Below are positions 34,290-42,963 of a stretch of DNA of 64,000 bases, piece by piece (positions within the stretch are counted from its first letter, which is position 1; every line of letters starts with the position of its first letter). The notes beneath the pieces were generated by a model. The model did no database searches. It had not been told where the DNA came from and saw nothing but the letters and a program-made list of their open reading frames with translations. Origin of the DNA: Streptomyces galbus (GTDB lineage: Bacteria; Actinomycetota; Actinomycetes; Streptomycetales; Streptomycetaceae); contig NZ_SZPR01000003.1 of NCBI RefSeq assembly GCF_005280195.1, positions 216,205 to 280,204 of the forward strand. Direction: 5' to 3'. Both the position numbers and the translations under genes were made by a program.

Positions 34290-34353
34290 CACGGGCGGCC
34301 GGCCTCCGCCGCGCCCGCCGTTTCTCCCGGGGGGCGCCGGGAACCCGGCGGGC

Positions 34354-35091
34354 GTGGTGGCCTACGGAGCCGAGCAGCGGGTGCTGGTCCCCGCCCTGCG
34401 TGCCGGGTGGATGCGGCAGACGTTCGTCCACTGGGCGTACCCGCCCGAGACGGTGCAGGCCCTGCTGCCCCGCGGCCTCGTCGTGGACACCTACGAGGGC
34501 GTGGCCTGGGTGGGCTTCACCCCCTTCGTCATGACGGACGTGCGGCCCGCCGCGGTGCCGTCCTCGGCGCCCGGGCTGCCGTCCTTCGCGGAGACCAACC
34601 TGCGGACCTACGTGCGGCGGCGCACGGACGGGCCGGACGGGCCGGACGGGCTGTGGTTCCTGAGCCTGGAGGTGGCCTGCCCGCTGATGCTGGGCGCACG
34701 GGCCGTGGGCGCCCCGTACCACCCGGGGAGCCTGTCCGTCGCCAGGGCCGGGGACGCCCTCGCGTACGAGGGCAGGCGCTGGGGCGGCGGCGCCTCCTAC
34801 CGGCTGGTCGTACGGCCCGGCGACCCGATCCGGCCCGCCGAGCGGGACGTGTGGCTCACCTCCCGCTGGCGCGCGTACACCCGCCGGCTCGGCCTGCTGT
34901 GGGAGACCCCCGTGGAGCACGAGCCCTGGCCGCTCGCCGAGGCGTCCGTCGAGGCGCTGGAGGAGACCCTGACCGGGGCGGCGGGGCTGCCCGCGCCCGC
35001 CTCGGCACCGCTGGTGCACTTCTCGGAGGGGGTGCGGCATGTACGGTTCGGCCCGTCCCGGCCCGTCGGCCCGGCAGCGGGCCCGAGGTGA
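34354..35091 (+). CDS. DUF2071-family protein
   Basis: A 245-aa protein of the DUF2071 type. Seen features are RQTFVHWAYPPETVQALLPRGL near residue 21, VDTYEGVAWVGFTPFVMTDVRP near 43, SFAETNLRTYVRRR near 75 and LWFLSLEVACPLMLGARAV near 100. These correspond to the acetoacetate-decarboxylase-like fold of the family. No catalytic role has been established. Start is GTG 34354 (GTG 34357 is an alternative). It overlaps the next gene by ~53 nt, suggesting coupling. Confidence 0.85.
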   Translation: MVAYGAEQRVLVPALRAGWMRQTFVHWAYPPETVQALLPRGLVVDTYEGVAWVGFTPFVMTDVRPAAVPSSAPGLPSFAETNLRTYVRRRTDGPDGPDGLWFLSLEVACPLMLGARAVGAPYHPGSLSVARAGDALAYEGRRWGGGASYRLVVRPGDPIRPAERDVWLTSRWRAYTRRLGLLWETPVEHEPWPLAEASVEALEETLTGAAGLPAPASAPLVHFSEGVRHVRFGPSRPVGPAAGPR

Positions 35092-35752
35092 GCGCGGACG
35101 CCGGCGCCTGCGGTTCGACGGCTGGATCGCGGGGCTCGGCTTCTCCGGCGGCACCCGGGTCGTGCTGGGGCACTGGCCCCTCTCGCCGCTCGGACCGTTC
35201 AGCGACGTGATGGTCGAACGGCCCGACGGGGAACGGCTGCTGCTCGCACCCTCGCGCCGGGTCGCCGACTTCGTCGCGGCCACGTACGTCTTCGACACCG
35301 TGCGGATCGTGCCCGTCGAGGTCGAGGTCGAGGTCGAGCCCGAGGTCGAGGCCGGGGCCGGGGCCGGGACGGGCGCGGGCGAACGGGTCTGGTCGGCCGC
35401 GGCCGGGCCCCTCGCCCTGCGCTTCGCGGTGGGCCGGCGGGGCGGCCTGGGCCTGCTGCTGCGGGCGGTACCGGCGTCGCTCGCGACACGTCCGGCGTGG
35501 TGCGCCCTGACCGACGGACCGGCCCGGCTGCTGCCGGGCGGGGTGCGCACCCGCGGCAGCGCGGGCGGGGGACGCCGGGAGTGGTACGGGGTACGGGACC
35601 TGCACGCGATCGCCACCGCGTCGGCGTCGTACGAGGACCAGGACCTCGGCACCCTCACCCCCGTGACCCCACCGGTCCGCTTCGGCTTCGGCTCGGTCCC
35701 CCGCCGCCCGGGCCTGGCCCGGGTGGTGACCACGGTGGAGCTGGGGGAGTGA
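35039..35752 (+). CDS. Conserved actinobacterial hypothetical protein
   Basis: A 237-aa protein. LRFDGWIAGLGFSGGTRVVLGHWPLSPLGPFSDVMVERPDGERLLLAP opens the globular part at about residue 24. A middle segment has an Glu-Val repeat (VEVEVEVEPEVEAG) encoded by repeated GTCGAG triplet pairs. The C-terminal region has a beta-rich core (LALRFAVGRRGGLGLLLRAVP and REWYGVRDLHAIATASASYEDQDLG). The N-terminal ~22 residues are read across the end of the DUF2071 gene, so a later start is likely, but none with a good ribosome-binding site is seen. Unrecognised function; the family appears only in actinobacteria. Confidence 0.6.
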   Translation: MYGSARPGPSARQRARGERGRRRLRFDGWIAGLGFSGGTRVVLGHWPLSPLGPFSDVMVERPDGERLLLAPSRRVADFVAATYVFDTVRIVPVEVEVEVEPEVEAGAGAGTGAGERVWSAAAGPLALRFAVGRRGGLGLLLRAVPASLATRPAWCALTDGPARLLPGGVRTRGSAGGGRREWYGVRDLHAIATASASYEDQDLGTLTPVTPPVRFGFGSVPRRPGLARVVTTVELGE

Positions 35753-35789
35753 CGCGTGGGCGGGCGGGGCGTCGATCACCAAGCCCCGA

Positions 35790-36000
35790 TTCGGGCCTCT
35801 GGCCAGCCCGGCCTCAGCCCCGGCCCTGGCCTCGACCCCGGCTCGGCCCCCGGCCCCGGCCTCGGCCAGCCCGGCTCGGCCCCCGGTCCTGGCCTCAGCT
35901 CCGGCCAGGCCCCAGGGGCCAGGCCCCGGCCTCAGCGCCGGACCGCCTCAACCGGGGCCCCGGCCTCAGTTCCGGCCCTCGCACCCACCCCCAAGCCGGC
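35790..36000. repeat. Low-complexity spacer with imperfect repeats
   Basis: Between two convergent genes the sequence is a run of imperfect units built from GGCCTCGGCC, CCCGGCTCGGCCCC and CCCGGCCCTGGCCTC. The segment near 35850-35890 is partly repeated just downstream. It has no plausible gene on either strand. Confidence 0.6.
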
Positions 36001-36046
36001 GCAGCGCCCGCCCCCCGCTCAGCGCAGCGCCCCGCCCCCGGTCAGG

Positions 36047-37147
36047 TCACGGCAGCACCCCCGTATCCGTGACCAGGTCCACCACCCCCGCCGGACCGCC
36101 CCGGGTCAGCGCCTCGCGCTGCCGGTCCGCGCCGGTGCCCTCCTGGAACAGGCGGTGCACCAGGGACGTCACCTCGCGGGTGTCGCCGGCCGCCTCCAGC
36201 GCCGGTTCCACGTGCTCCAGCAGCCGGGACACCGCGTCCCCCGCCCGGCAGCGCCGCCCCTCCGGGTCGACCAGCTCCGCGCCGAGGCCGTGCCGGGCCG
36301 CCTGCCACATGGCCACCTGCAGCAGCTCCGGCGGGGCGTCCGGCGCCGGCCGCCCGGCCGCTGCCTCCCGCTCCGCCGTCTCCACCAGGGCGCGCACCAG
36401 CCCGGCGAACATCACCGCGTCCTCGGTGCGCAGCTGTACGTCCATGCAGCGCACCTCGACGGTGGGGCAGCGCTCGGACAGCCGGGCCTGCCAGTAGAGC
36501 TGCCCGGTGTCGGCGATCACGCCGGTCTCCAGCAGCCGGCCGATGCGCCGGTCGTAGTCGGTGTCGTCGGTGAAGGCCGGCGGGATGCCGCTGACCGGCC
36601 AGCGGTCGAAGACGACCGTGCGCCAGCTCGCGAACCCGGTGTCGTGCCCCTCCCACAGGGGCGAGTTCGCCGCCATGGCGGTCAGCACCGGCAGCCAGAC
36701 GCGGATCCGGTTCAGCACCTGCACGCCGACGTGCCGGCCGGGCACCGCCACGTGCACGTGCATGCCGTTGACGAGCTGCTCGGCGACCAGTTGCGGCGCC
36801 TGCCGTTCCAGCGCCCGGTAGCGGGGCAGCTCGGTGACGGTGACCGGCGCCCCCTTCGGCAGGGGCGGGGTGCCGCTCGCCACCACGCGGCAGCCGTGCG
36901 CCGCCGCGGCCTGGGCGACCGCGTGCCGCAGCCGCAGCAGGTGGCCGCCGACCTCCTCCAGCGCGCCGCAGATCGGGGTGACCACCTCCACCTGTGCCTG
37001 CAGCAGCTCGGCCTGGATCTCCTGCGGCGCGACGAAGGGCTCCAGGCCGGCCGCGGAGCGCACCTTCTCCGCGTGCGGGGCCAGGAGCCCGGTGGTCGCG
37101 TCCATCAGGAGGTACTCCTCTTCGACCCCCACGGTTCTCGTCATCAT
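36047..37147 (-). CDS. Carboxylate-amine ligase (YbdK/GCS2 family)
   Basis: A 366-aa enzyme of the glutamate-cysteine ligase 2 fold. It begins [22 protein letters not shown] with the family's VGVEEEY metal/ATP motif. [10 protein letters not shown] near residue 125 is the substrate-site His motif, and [17 protein letters not shown] and [12 protein letters not shown] complete the ATP-grasp-like core. YbdK-type proteins ligate glutamate to an amine or cysteine; in actinobacteria some act in ergothioneine or related thiol routes, but partner genes for that are absent here. AGGACC precedes ATG 37147. It is divergent from the sigma-factor gene. Confidence 0.9.
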   Translation of the reverse strand: MMTRTVGVEEEYLLMDATTGLLAPHAEKVRSAAGLEPFVAPQEIQAELLQAQVEVVTPICGALEEVGGHLLRLRHAVAQAAAAHGCRVVASGTPPLPKGAPVTVTELPRYRALERQAPQLVAEQLVNGMHVHVAVPGRHVGVQVLNRIRVWLPVLTAMAANSPLWEGHDTGFASWRTVVFDRWPVSGIPPAFTDDTDYDRRIGRLLETGVIADTGQLYWQARLSERCPTVEVRCMDVQLRTEDAVMFAGLVRALVETAEREAAAGRPAPDAPPELLQVAMWQAARHGLGAELVDPEGRRCRAGDAVSRLLEHVEPALEAAGDTREVTSLVHRLFQEGTGADRQREALTRGGPAGVVDLVTDTGVLP

Positions 37148-37319
37148 CGAAGGTCCTGTCCTCCTCGCGGATGCGGAGGACGAGTGCGGCATTCGGGGCG
37201 ATCCCAAACGTCCCGGCCGTTCCCCGCCCCCGCCGGGCCGTACGAGGACAGCAGGCCCCCGCCCCCGCCGGCACCCGCTCCCCGCGCCGCCCCGACCGGC
37301 GCGGACTAGGATCGCGCTC

Positions 37320-38264
37320 ATGGCGACGACCGTCAGTGACGTGGAACGGTTCGAGGCGTCCAGGGGGCGGCTGGAGGCCATCGCGTACCGGCTGCTCGGG
37401 TCCGCGAGCGAGGCCGAGGACGTCGTGCAGGAGACGTACCTGCGCTGGCAGGCGGCGGACCCCGGCCGCATCGAGGTCCCCGAGGCATGGCTGACCAAGG
37501 TCCTCACCAACCTGTGCCTGAACCAGCTCACCTCGGCCCGCGCCCGGCGCGAGACCTACGTCGGCGAGTGGCTCCCCGAGCCCCTCCTGGCCGGCGACCC
37601 GATGCTCGGCCCCGCCGACACCGTCGAACAGCGCGAGTCGGTGTCGTACGCGGTGCTGACCGTCCTGGAGCGGCTGTCGCCCAACGAGCGGGCGGTGTAC
37701 GTGCTGCGGGAGGCGTTCGACTACCCGCACCGGGAGATCGCCGAGATCCTCGACCTCACCGAGGCCGCCAGCCAGCAGATCTTCCACCGCGCGAAGAAGC
37801 ACGTGGCCGAGGGCCGGGCCCGCGCCGAGGTCGACGAGTCCGCGGCCCGGAAGATCGTCGACGAGTTCCTCGCGGCGGCGACCAGCGGCCGGACCGAGCC
37901 GCTGGTGCGGCTGCTCACCCAGGACGCGGTCGCGGTCGGCGACGGCGGCGGTGTCGTCCCGGCCCGCGCCAAGGCGTTCCGGGGCGCGCTCGCCGTGGCG
38001 ACGTTCCTGCGCGGCCTGTTCAAGCCCGGCAAGGCCAAGCGCGCCCTGGTCGGCGGCTCGCCCGGCATGTACGCGACGACCGCCAACGGCGGCCCGGCCC
38101 TGGTCGCCGTGCTCGACGGCCGGGTCATCGGCGTCATGTGCATGGAGGTGACGCCGGACGGCATCGCCGCGTTCCGGAGCCAGGTCAACCCCGTCAAGCT
38201 CGAGCGGGCGACCCGCGCCTGGACGGCCGAGGACCACGGGGAGCCCCTGCTCACGGCGTTCTGA
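37320..38264 (+). CDS. ECF41-type RNA polymerase sigma factor
   Basis: A 314-aa protein. Region 2 is [28 protein letters not shown], region 4 is [45 protein letters not shown], and a SnoaL-like C-terminal extension (residues ~185-310) is characteristic of ECF41/SigJ factors. The extension acts as a built-in regulator in place of a separate anti-sigma factor. The DGGGK motif of the family appears here as DGGGV (in [13 protein letters not shown]). ECF41 genes usually sit beside an oxidoreductase or carboxymuconolactone decarboxylase; here an FAD oxidoreductase follows. ATG 37320 is the only start fitting region 2. Confidence 0.92.
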   Translation: MATTVSDVERFEASRGRLEAIAYRLLGSASEAEDVVQETYLRWQAADPGRIEVPEAWLTKVLTNLCLNQLTSARARRETYVGEWLPEPLLAGDPMLGPADTVEQRESVSYAVLTVLERLSPNERAVYVLREAFDYPHREIAEILDLTEAASQQIFHRAKKHVAEGRARAEVDESAARKIVDEFLAAATSGRTEPLVRLLTQDAVAVGDGGGVVPARAKAFRGALAVATFLRGLFKPGKAKRALVGGSPGMYATTANGGPALVAVLDGRVIGVMCMEVTPDGIAAFRSQVNPVKLERATRAWTAEDHGEPLLTAF

Positions 38265-38291
38265 GGCCGGCGGAGCGCCGGCCTACGATGA

Positions 38292-38307
38292 TGTGACCTG
38301 CTTCACA
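38292..38307. promoter_or_regulatory. CRP-like dyad between sigma factor and oxidoreductase genes
   Basis: TGTGA at 38292-38296 and TCACA at 38303-38307 form a perfect inverted repeat with a 6-nt spacer. That is the classical CRP-family half-site spacing and agrees with the GTG-N6-CAC type sites described for Streptomyces Crp. It is 78 bp upstream of the oxidoreductase start. Confidence 0.5.
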
Positions 38308-38385
38308 CCGGCTCGCTGTCAGGAATCGGCGCGCCGTCCGGTTCAAGGGGGGAACCGCCACCACGGACCAGACAGGAGCACCGAC

Positions 38386-39582
38386 ATGCAGCACCGCATC
38401 GTCGTCCTCGGAGCCGGATACGCCGGAGCCATCGCCGCCGGGCGGCTCGCCAAGCGCCTGCGCCGCGAAGACGTCTCCGTCACCCTCGTCAACGCCGAGC
38501 CCGACTTCGTCGAGCGGGTGCGGATGCACCAGCTCGCCACCGGCCACGACCTCCCGCCCCGGCCGCTCGCCGAGATGTTCGAGGGCACCGGTGTCGACAT
38601 CAGGGTCGCCCGGGTCACCGCGGTGGACGCCGACCGCAAGACCGTCACCGTCACCACCGCCGACGGCCCCGGCGAACTGCCGTACGACACCCTCGTCTAC
38701 GCCCTCGGCAGCCACTGGGACGACCAGGGCGTCCCCGGCGCCGCCGAGCACGCCTACGAGCTGGCCGGCCGCGCCGGAGCGCTGCGGCTGCGCGACCGCC
38801 TGGCCGCGCTGGAGGCCGGGCGGCCCGTCGTGGTCGTGGGCGGCGGCCTGACCGGCCTGGAGACCGTGACGGAGATCGCCGAGGCGCGCCCGGACCTCGA
38901 CGTCGCCCTCGTGACCAGTACCGGTCTCGGCGACTGGCTGTCCGAGAAGGGCCGCCGGCACCTGAAGGACGTCCTCGGCCGGCTGGGCGTCACGGTGCAC
39001 GAGAACGCCGCCGTCGTCGCCGTCGAGGCCGACCTCGTCCTCACCGACGACGGCACGGTCCTGCCGTCCGCCGCGACCGTGTGCACCACCGGCTTCACCG
39101 TCCACCCGATCGCGCGGGCCACCACCCTGGAGGTCACCGACACCGGCCGGATCGTGGTCGACGGGACGATGCGCTCGGTCTCCCACCCGGACGTCTACGC
39201 CGTCGGCGACGCGGCCCACGCGATGGGCCCCGGCGACAAGCCGCTGCGCATGTCGTGCGCCTCGGCCACCCCCACCGCCTGGCAGGCCGCCGACGCCATC
39301 GCGGCCCGTCTGACCGGCGGCAAGCAGAAGGACGCCCCGCTGCGCTACTTCAACCAGTGCGTCTCGCTGGGCCGCAAGGACGGCCTCATCCAGTACGTCA
39401 CCGCCGACGACCGCGCCGTCCCGCGCGCCCTGACGGGACGCGTCGCGGCCGTCTACAAGGAGCTGATCTGCAAGGGCGCGGCCTGGAGCGTCTCCCACCC
39501 GACCCTCGGCATGCCGACCCGGCGCCGCCCCGTCGTGGAACAGCCGTCGTCCGACGCCGTCCCGGCCGGGGCCGCGGCGTGA
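38386..39582 (+). CDS. NAD(P)/FAD-dependent oxidoreductase (NDH-2-like)
   Basis: A 398-aa flavoprotein. The FAD motif is IVVLGAGYAGAIAAGRLAKRL at residues 4-24. The NAD(P)-binding Gly-rich motif is VVVVGGGLTGLETVTEIAEA near 145, and the second FAD-contacting motif is VYAVGDAAHAMGP near 270. The arrangement is that of type II NADH dehydrogenases and related quinone or ferredoxin reductases. An ECF41 sigma gene precedes it, and such pairs are a recurring context, so it is a likely target of that factor. AGGAG precedes ATG 38386. A strong terminator hairpin follows. Confidence 0.9.
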   Translation: MQHRIVVLGAGYAGAIAAGRLAKRLRREDVSVTLVNAEPDFVERVRMHQLATGHDLPPRPLAEMFEGTGVDIRVARVTAVDADRKTVTVTTADGPGELPYDTLVYALGSHWDDQGVPGAAEHAYELAGRAGALRLRDRLAALEAGRPVVVVGGGLTGLETVTEIAEARPDLDVALVTSTGLGDWLSEKGRRHLKDVLGRLGVTVHENAAVVAVEADLVLTDDGTVLPSAATVCTTGFTVHPIARATTLEVTDTGRIVVDGTMRSVSHPDVYAVGDAAHAMGPGDKPLRMSCASATPTAWQAADAIAARLTGGKQKDAPLRYFNQCVSLGRKDGLIQYVTADDRAVPRALTGRVAAVYKELICKGAAWSVSHPTLGMPTRRRPVVEQPSSDAVPAGAAA

Positions 39583-39621
39583 GCCGTGGCACGGAAGCCA
39601 CCGCCTGAGCCGTGGAACGAC

Positions 39622-39654
39622 GGAGCCCCGGCACCCTCAGGGTGCCGGGGCTCC
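39622..39654. terminator. Strong bidirectional hairpin
   Basis: A 16-bp perfect stem (GGAGCCCCGGCACCCT at 39622-39637 and its complement at 39639-39654) around one central base. It sits between the convergent oxidoreductase and SCO5918-like genes. Confidence 0.85.
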
Positions 39655-39666
39655 ACGCCGGAGGGA

Positions 39667-39957
39667 CTACCAGCCCCAGCCCTCGGCGGACGCCTCGCCG
39701 GCCGGCGCGGCGGCCGGGGTGGCCGCGGCGTCGTGGCAGGTGAAGCCGAGCCGGGTCAGCGCCCGCTGCATCTCGGCGGCGGTGAAGTCGCGCCGGTCCT
39801 GCCGGGTGACGACCTCGCCGACCTGCTTGACGGGGTAGACCTGGCTCCCGACGGTCACGCACGTGCCGACGGCCGGCTCGGGCGTGACGTCCCGCATCGA
39901 GTGCTCGACCTCGCTCTTGGTCAGGTCGAAGGGGAACCGGGCGATGACACAGCGCAT
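39667..39957 (-). CDS. SCO5918-like small protein
   Basis: A 96-aa protein starting MRCVIARFPFDLTKSEVEHSM, the conserved N-terminus of the Streptomyces SCO5918 family. VGSQVYPVKQVGEVVTRQDRRDFTAAEMQRALTRLGF fills the middle, and an Ala/Pro-rich tail ends the protein. In the family it is found just downstream of the DEAD-box helicase and cold-shock gene, as here. That suggests a role in cold-shock RNA handling, though none is demonstrated. Start ATG 39957 excludes the Pro/Arg-rich upstream stretch of the open frame. Confidence 0.8.
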   Translation of the reverse strand: MRCVIARFPFDLTKSEVEHSMRDVTPEPAVGTCVTVGSQVYPVKQVGEVVTRQDRRDFTAAEMQRALTRLGFTCHDAAATPAAAPAGEASAEGWGW

Positions 39958-40039
39958 GACGCCTCCACGGGAGTACGGGAAGGAAGGACCCCGGCCGGGA
40001 CCGGGGCCGCGAGAGGGAGCTGGAGCAGCAGGGGGCGGG

Positions 40040-41545
40040 TCAGCGGTCGTCCCGCGGCGCGGAACGCCGGGGACGCGACGCGCCCCGTCGGCCGCGGCTG
40101 CGCCCGCTTCCCGATCCGGTGCCCGTCCCCGCACGCCGCTGACCGGCCGGCGGGGCCGCCGGGGCCGGGACGGGGACGGTGACGGGCACGCCGGACGGGG
40201 TCCGCGCGCCGGTGATGCGGCCGAGTTCCGCCTCGCCGGGCCGCACCCGGGCGCTGCTGGGCGTGATGCCGGCGTCGGCCATCAGCCGGTCCATCGCGCG
40301 CCGCTGGTGCGGCAGCACGAGGGTGACGACGGTGCCGGACTCGCCGGCCCGCGCCGTACGGCCGCCGCGGTGCAGGTAGTCCTTGTGGTCGCCGGGCGGG
40401 TCGACGTTCAGGACCAGGTCGAGGCCCTCGACGTGGATGCCGCGGGCGGCGACGTTGGTCGCGACCAGCGCCGTGACCTGGCCGTCCTTGAACTGGGCGA
40501 GCGTGCGGTTGCGCTGCGGCTGGGACTTGCCGCCGTGCAGCGCCGAGGCGCGCACGCCCACGGACAGCAGGTGCTTGGCCATCTTGTCCACCGCGTGCTT
40601 GGTGTCCAGGAACATGATCACGCGGCCCTCGCGGGCGGCGATCTCGGTGGCCGTGGCGTGCTTGTCCGTGTCGTGCACGTGGAGCAGGTGGTGCTCCATG
40701 GTGGTGACGCTGCCGGCGGAGGAGTCCACCGAGTGCACGACCGGGTCGTGCAGGTAGCGGCGCACCAGCAGGTCGATGTTCCGGTCGAGGGTGGCCGAGA
40801 ACAGCAGCCGCTGCCCGCCCGGCGCGACCTGGTCGAGCAGCGCGGTCACCTGCGGCATGAAGCCCATGTCGGCCATCTGGTCGGCCTCGTCCAGCACAGT
40901 GGTGCCGACCTGGTCGAGCCGGCAGTCGCCGCGCTCGATGAGGTCCTTGAGGCGGCCGGGCGTGGCGACGACGACCTCGGCGCCGGTGCGCAGGGCACCC
41001 GCCTGGCGGCCGATCGACATGCCGCCCACCACGGTGGTGAGCCGCAGCCGCAGCGCGCGGGCGTACGGGGTGAGCGCGTCGGTGACCTGCTGGGCGAGCT
41101 CGCGGGTGGGGACGAGGACGAGCGCGAGCGGCTGGCGGGGCTGGGCCCGCTGTCCGTCGAGGCGGGCCAGGACGGGCAGCCCGAAGGCGAGCGTCTTGCC
41201 GGAGCCGGTGCGGCCACGGCCGAGGACGTCCCGGCCGGCCAGCGCGTTCGGCAGGGTGGCCGCCTGGATGGGGAACGGCACGCTGACGCCCTCGGCGTCC
41301 AGCGCGGTGAGCAGCCGTGCGGGCATGTCGAGTTCGGCGAACGCCTCGACGGGCGGCAGCGGCGGGGTGATGGTCTCCGGCAGGGCGAATTCCTGCGGCC
41401 GCTGGGCCGGGCCCGAGCCGCGGCCCCGGTCGCCCTGGCCCTTGCGCCCGTTGGGGCGTCCGGTGCCGGCGGTGGGACGGGAACCGCGGTGCTGCGAGTC
41501 CTGTGAGCGGAAACGATTGCCACGCGCGGGGCGGGCGCGGTTCAT
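40040..41545 (-). CDS. DEAD-box ATP-dependent RNA helicase
   Basis: A 501-aa helicase. After a Gly/Arg-rich N-terminal region come the Q motif (VPFPIQAATLP), motif I (GRGRTGSGKT), Ia (VPTRELAQQV), II (DEAD), III (SAT), IV (VIMFLDTKHAV), V (ATNVAARGIHV) and VI (HRGGRTARAG). The C-terminal ~70 residues are Arg/Gly/Pro-rich, as in RNA-binding tails. It unwinds short RNA duplexes in ribosome assembly or mRNA turnover. It sits downstream of a cold-shock gene (~195 bp), which suggests cold induction. GAGGAAGG precedes ATG 41545. Confidence 0.95.
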   Translation of the reverse strand: MNRARPARGNRFRSQDSQHRGSRPTAGTGRPNGRKGQGDRGRGSGPAQRPQEFALPETITPPLPPVEAFAELDMPARLLTALDAEGVSVPFPIQAATLPNALAGRDVLGRGRTGSGKTLAFGLPVLARLDGQRAQPRQPLALVLVPTRELAQQVTDALTPYARALRLRLTTVVGGMSIGRQAGALRTGAEVVVATPGRLKDLIERGDCRLDQVGTTVLDEADQMADMGFMPQVTALLDQVAPGGQRLLFSATLDRNIDLLVRRYLHDPVVHSVDSSAGSVTTMEHHLLHVHDTDKHATATEIAAREGRVIMFLDTKHAVDKMAKHLLSVGVRASALHGGKSQPQRNRTLAQFKDGQVTALVATNVAARGIHVEGLDLVLNVDPPGDHKDYLHRGGRTARAGESGTVVTLVLPHQRRAMDRLMADAGITPSSARVRPGEAELGRITGARTPSGVPVTVPVPAPAAPPAGQRRAGTGTGSGSGRSRGRRGASRPRRSAPRDDR

Positions 41546-41664
41546 GGGGGAACCTTCCTCGATGCGGCACGTATCGAGGGAATTCCTCCGGGGGCGTGGT
41601 GACGCGACGCTCGACCGCACGAGGATTCACAAGAATGAGCCGAAAGAAAATCCGGGAATGAGCG

Positions 41665-41693
41665 GGGGCCCGCACCCCGAGAGCGCGGGCCCC
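41665..41693 (-). terminator. Terminator of the first cold-shock gene
   Basis: GGGGCCCGC at 41665-41673 pairs with GCGGGCCCC at 41685-41693 around an 11-nt loop, 48 nt after the cold-shock stop. Confidence 0.7.
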
Positions 41694-41740
41694 AGCCACA
41701 TGTGATGTCGCGGGCCGGTGGCCCGCGTTACGCGTCAGCG

Positions 41741-41944
41741 TCAGGCAGGAACGATGTTCTCGGCCTGCGGGCCCTTCTGGCCCTGCGTGACGTCGAAGGT
41801 AACCTTCTGGCCTTCCTGAAGCTCACGGAAGCCGGACGTGGCGATGTTCGAGTAGTGGGCGAACACGTCAGCGCCGCCACCGTCCTGCTCGATGAAGCCG
41901 AAGCCCTTTTCCGAGTTGAACCACTTCACGGTGCCAGATGCCAT
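41741..41944 (-). CDS. Cold-shock protein, CspA family
   Basis: A 67-aa single cold-shock domain (OB fold) beginning [20 protein letters not shown]. It contains both nucleic-acid-binding motifs: RNP1 as KGFGFIE and RNP2 as DVFAHYS. It binds single-stranded RNA/DNA and acts as an RNA chaperone. It differs at only about a dozen positions from the second copy at 49770-49973. Its leader shares two conserved blocks with that copy. It is followed by its own terminator and then the helicase gene. Confidence 0.95.
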   Translation of the reverse strand: MASGTVKWFNSEKGFGFIEQDGGGADVFAHYSNIATSGFRELQEGQKVTFDVTQGQKGPQAENIVPA

Positions 41945-41991
41945 GTTGAATCTCCCTTGGGGGGCAGTACCGGACTCCGCACTTTACGGAA

Positions 41992-42075
41992 TCCGCGTCG
42001 CCGCGATGATCACCCCTCCGGAAGAATCCGGAAAGCACTGCAAAGACTTGAATCTCTGGCAACCAAAACTGCAAC
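41992..42075 (-). promoter_or_regulatory. Conserved leader elements of the first cold-shock gene
   Basis: Two blocks recur upstream of both cold-shock genes: block A at 41992-42012 (18 of 21 identical to 50021-50041) and block B at 42055-42075 (18-19 of 21 identical to 50058-50078). Spacing differs (63 versus 37 between starts), so they are separate elements. They lie 48-131 nt upstream of the start, where the promoter and long 5' leader of cold-shock genes are expected. Confidence 0.55.
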
Positions 42076-42516
42076 AGTTATCACGCTAACACAGGTCACC
42101 GGCAGGCGGCCATGCGTTTCCTCCGCGCCCGGATATTCTGATCCCCTCGCACACCGCAAATCTGTATCGGCCGCATCAGATATTCGCCCCGTCCGACGCC
42201 ACCCTCCGGGCCCCCGCTTCCCGGCCTGGCCGCCCCGGCGGGCCGTTTCCCCGGCCGGACGCCGCACAACTGGCGGCGGAGACGGCGTCGGTAGTGGGCC
42301 GGCGAGCCGTGCGGTGGGCTGCGCCACACGCGGCCATCTGCACGCGTCACTGCAGATTTTCTTCCGCGCCCACGCCACTCCCGTGCCACTCCCCGCGCTA
42401 CTCCCGGCCCCTCGGCCGTTCGGGTCTCTACGATGACCGCTCACGGGACCGGTCCCGCGCGGGACGCGACGCGGCTGGGGCGAGACACCCCCTGAGGCGG
42501 AAGAGGTGGAGCGAGG
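42076..42516. other. Intergenic region without a recognisable gene
   Basis: Between the first cold-shock gene and the BlaI-family gene, ~440 bp show no ORF with convincing codon usage or start signals. An imperfect inverted repeat (ATATTCTGAT near 42134 and ATCAGATATT near 42175) is present. The BlaI-type promoter is expected in the last 100 bp. Confidence 0.5.
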
Positions 42517-42957
42517 GTGACGGACGACCGGGAGCCCGGCCGGCGCGACCGGCGGCAGCGTCCCCGGCGCCGGGCCCAGGGCGAGCTGGAGGGGCTGGTC
42601 CTGGCGGCGCTGCGGGAGGCCGACGGCCCGGCGACGGCGGGCTGGGTGCAGGAACGCCTCGGCGGTGACCTCGCCTACACCACCGTGATCACCATCCTCA
42701 CGCGGCTGCTGGCCAAGGGCGCGGTGACCCGGGAGCGGGCGGGCCGGTCCTTCGCCTGGACGCCGGTGTCCGACCAGGCGGGCCTCGCCGCGCACAAGAT
42801 GCGCAAGCTGCTGGACGGCGAGAGCGACCGGGAGGCGGTTCTCGCCAGCTTCGTCACCTCCCTGGACGCCGGCGACGAACGCCTCCTGCGGGAACTGCTG
42901 GAGCGCGCGAGGCCCGAGGGGCGAGAGGGGCCAGTGGGGCCCGAGGGGGAGGACTGA
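42517..42957 (+). CDS. BlaI/MecI-family transcriptional repressor
   Basis: A 146-aa protein with the winged helix of BlaI/MecI repressors (GELEGLVLAALREADGPATAGWVQERL, then LAYTTVITILTRLLAKGAVTRERAGRSFAWTPV). The C-terminal dimerisation helix follows (HKMRKLLDGESDREAVLASFVTSLDAGDERLLRELLERA). These repressors are usually inactivated by cleavage triggered through a partner M56 membrane peptidase. Exactly such a gene starts 7 nt downstream. Start is GTG 42517 with GAGGTGGAG upstream. The regulated genes are unknown; autoregulation is likely. Confidence 0.9.
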   Translation: MTDDREPGRRDRRQRPRRRAQGELEGLVLAALREADGPATAGWVQERLGGDLAYTTVITILTRLLAKGAVTRERAGRSFAWTPVSDQAGLAAHKMRKLLDGESDREAVLASFVTSLDAGDERLLRELLERARPEGREGPVGPEGED

Positions 42958-42963
42958 GGCGGC

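Noticed and set aside
35756..36046. CRISPR-like or regular repeat array
   Set aside because: Units are irregular and low-complexity, without constant repeat length or unique spacers. No CRISPR array was seen anywhere in the window.
38317..38337. TGTC ... CGTC as an ECF41-type promoter for the oxidoreductase gene
   Set aside because: The distance between the two elements (17 nt start to start) is too short for an ECF -35/-10 pair and the -35 match is incomplete.
42130..42190. Inverted repeat ATATTCTGAT ... ATCAGATATT
   Set aside because: Arms match only with a one-base slip and a ~30-nt spacer; not convincing as operator or terminator.
42096..42389. Possible small gene on the minus strand upstream of the first cold-shock gene
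   Set aside because: Arg/Gly-rich, no start signals, and covers a probable leader/promoter region.
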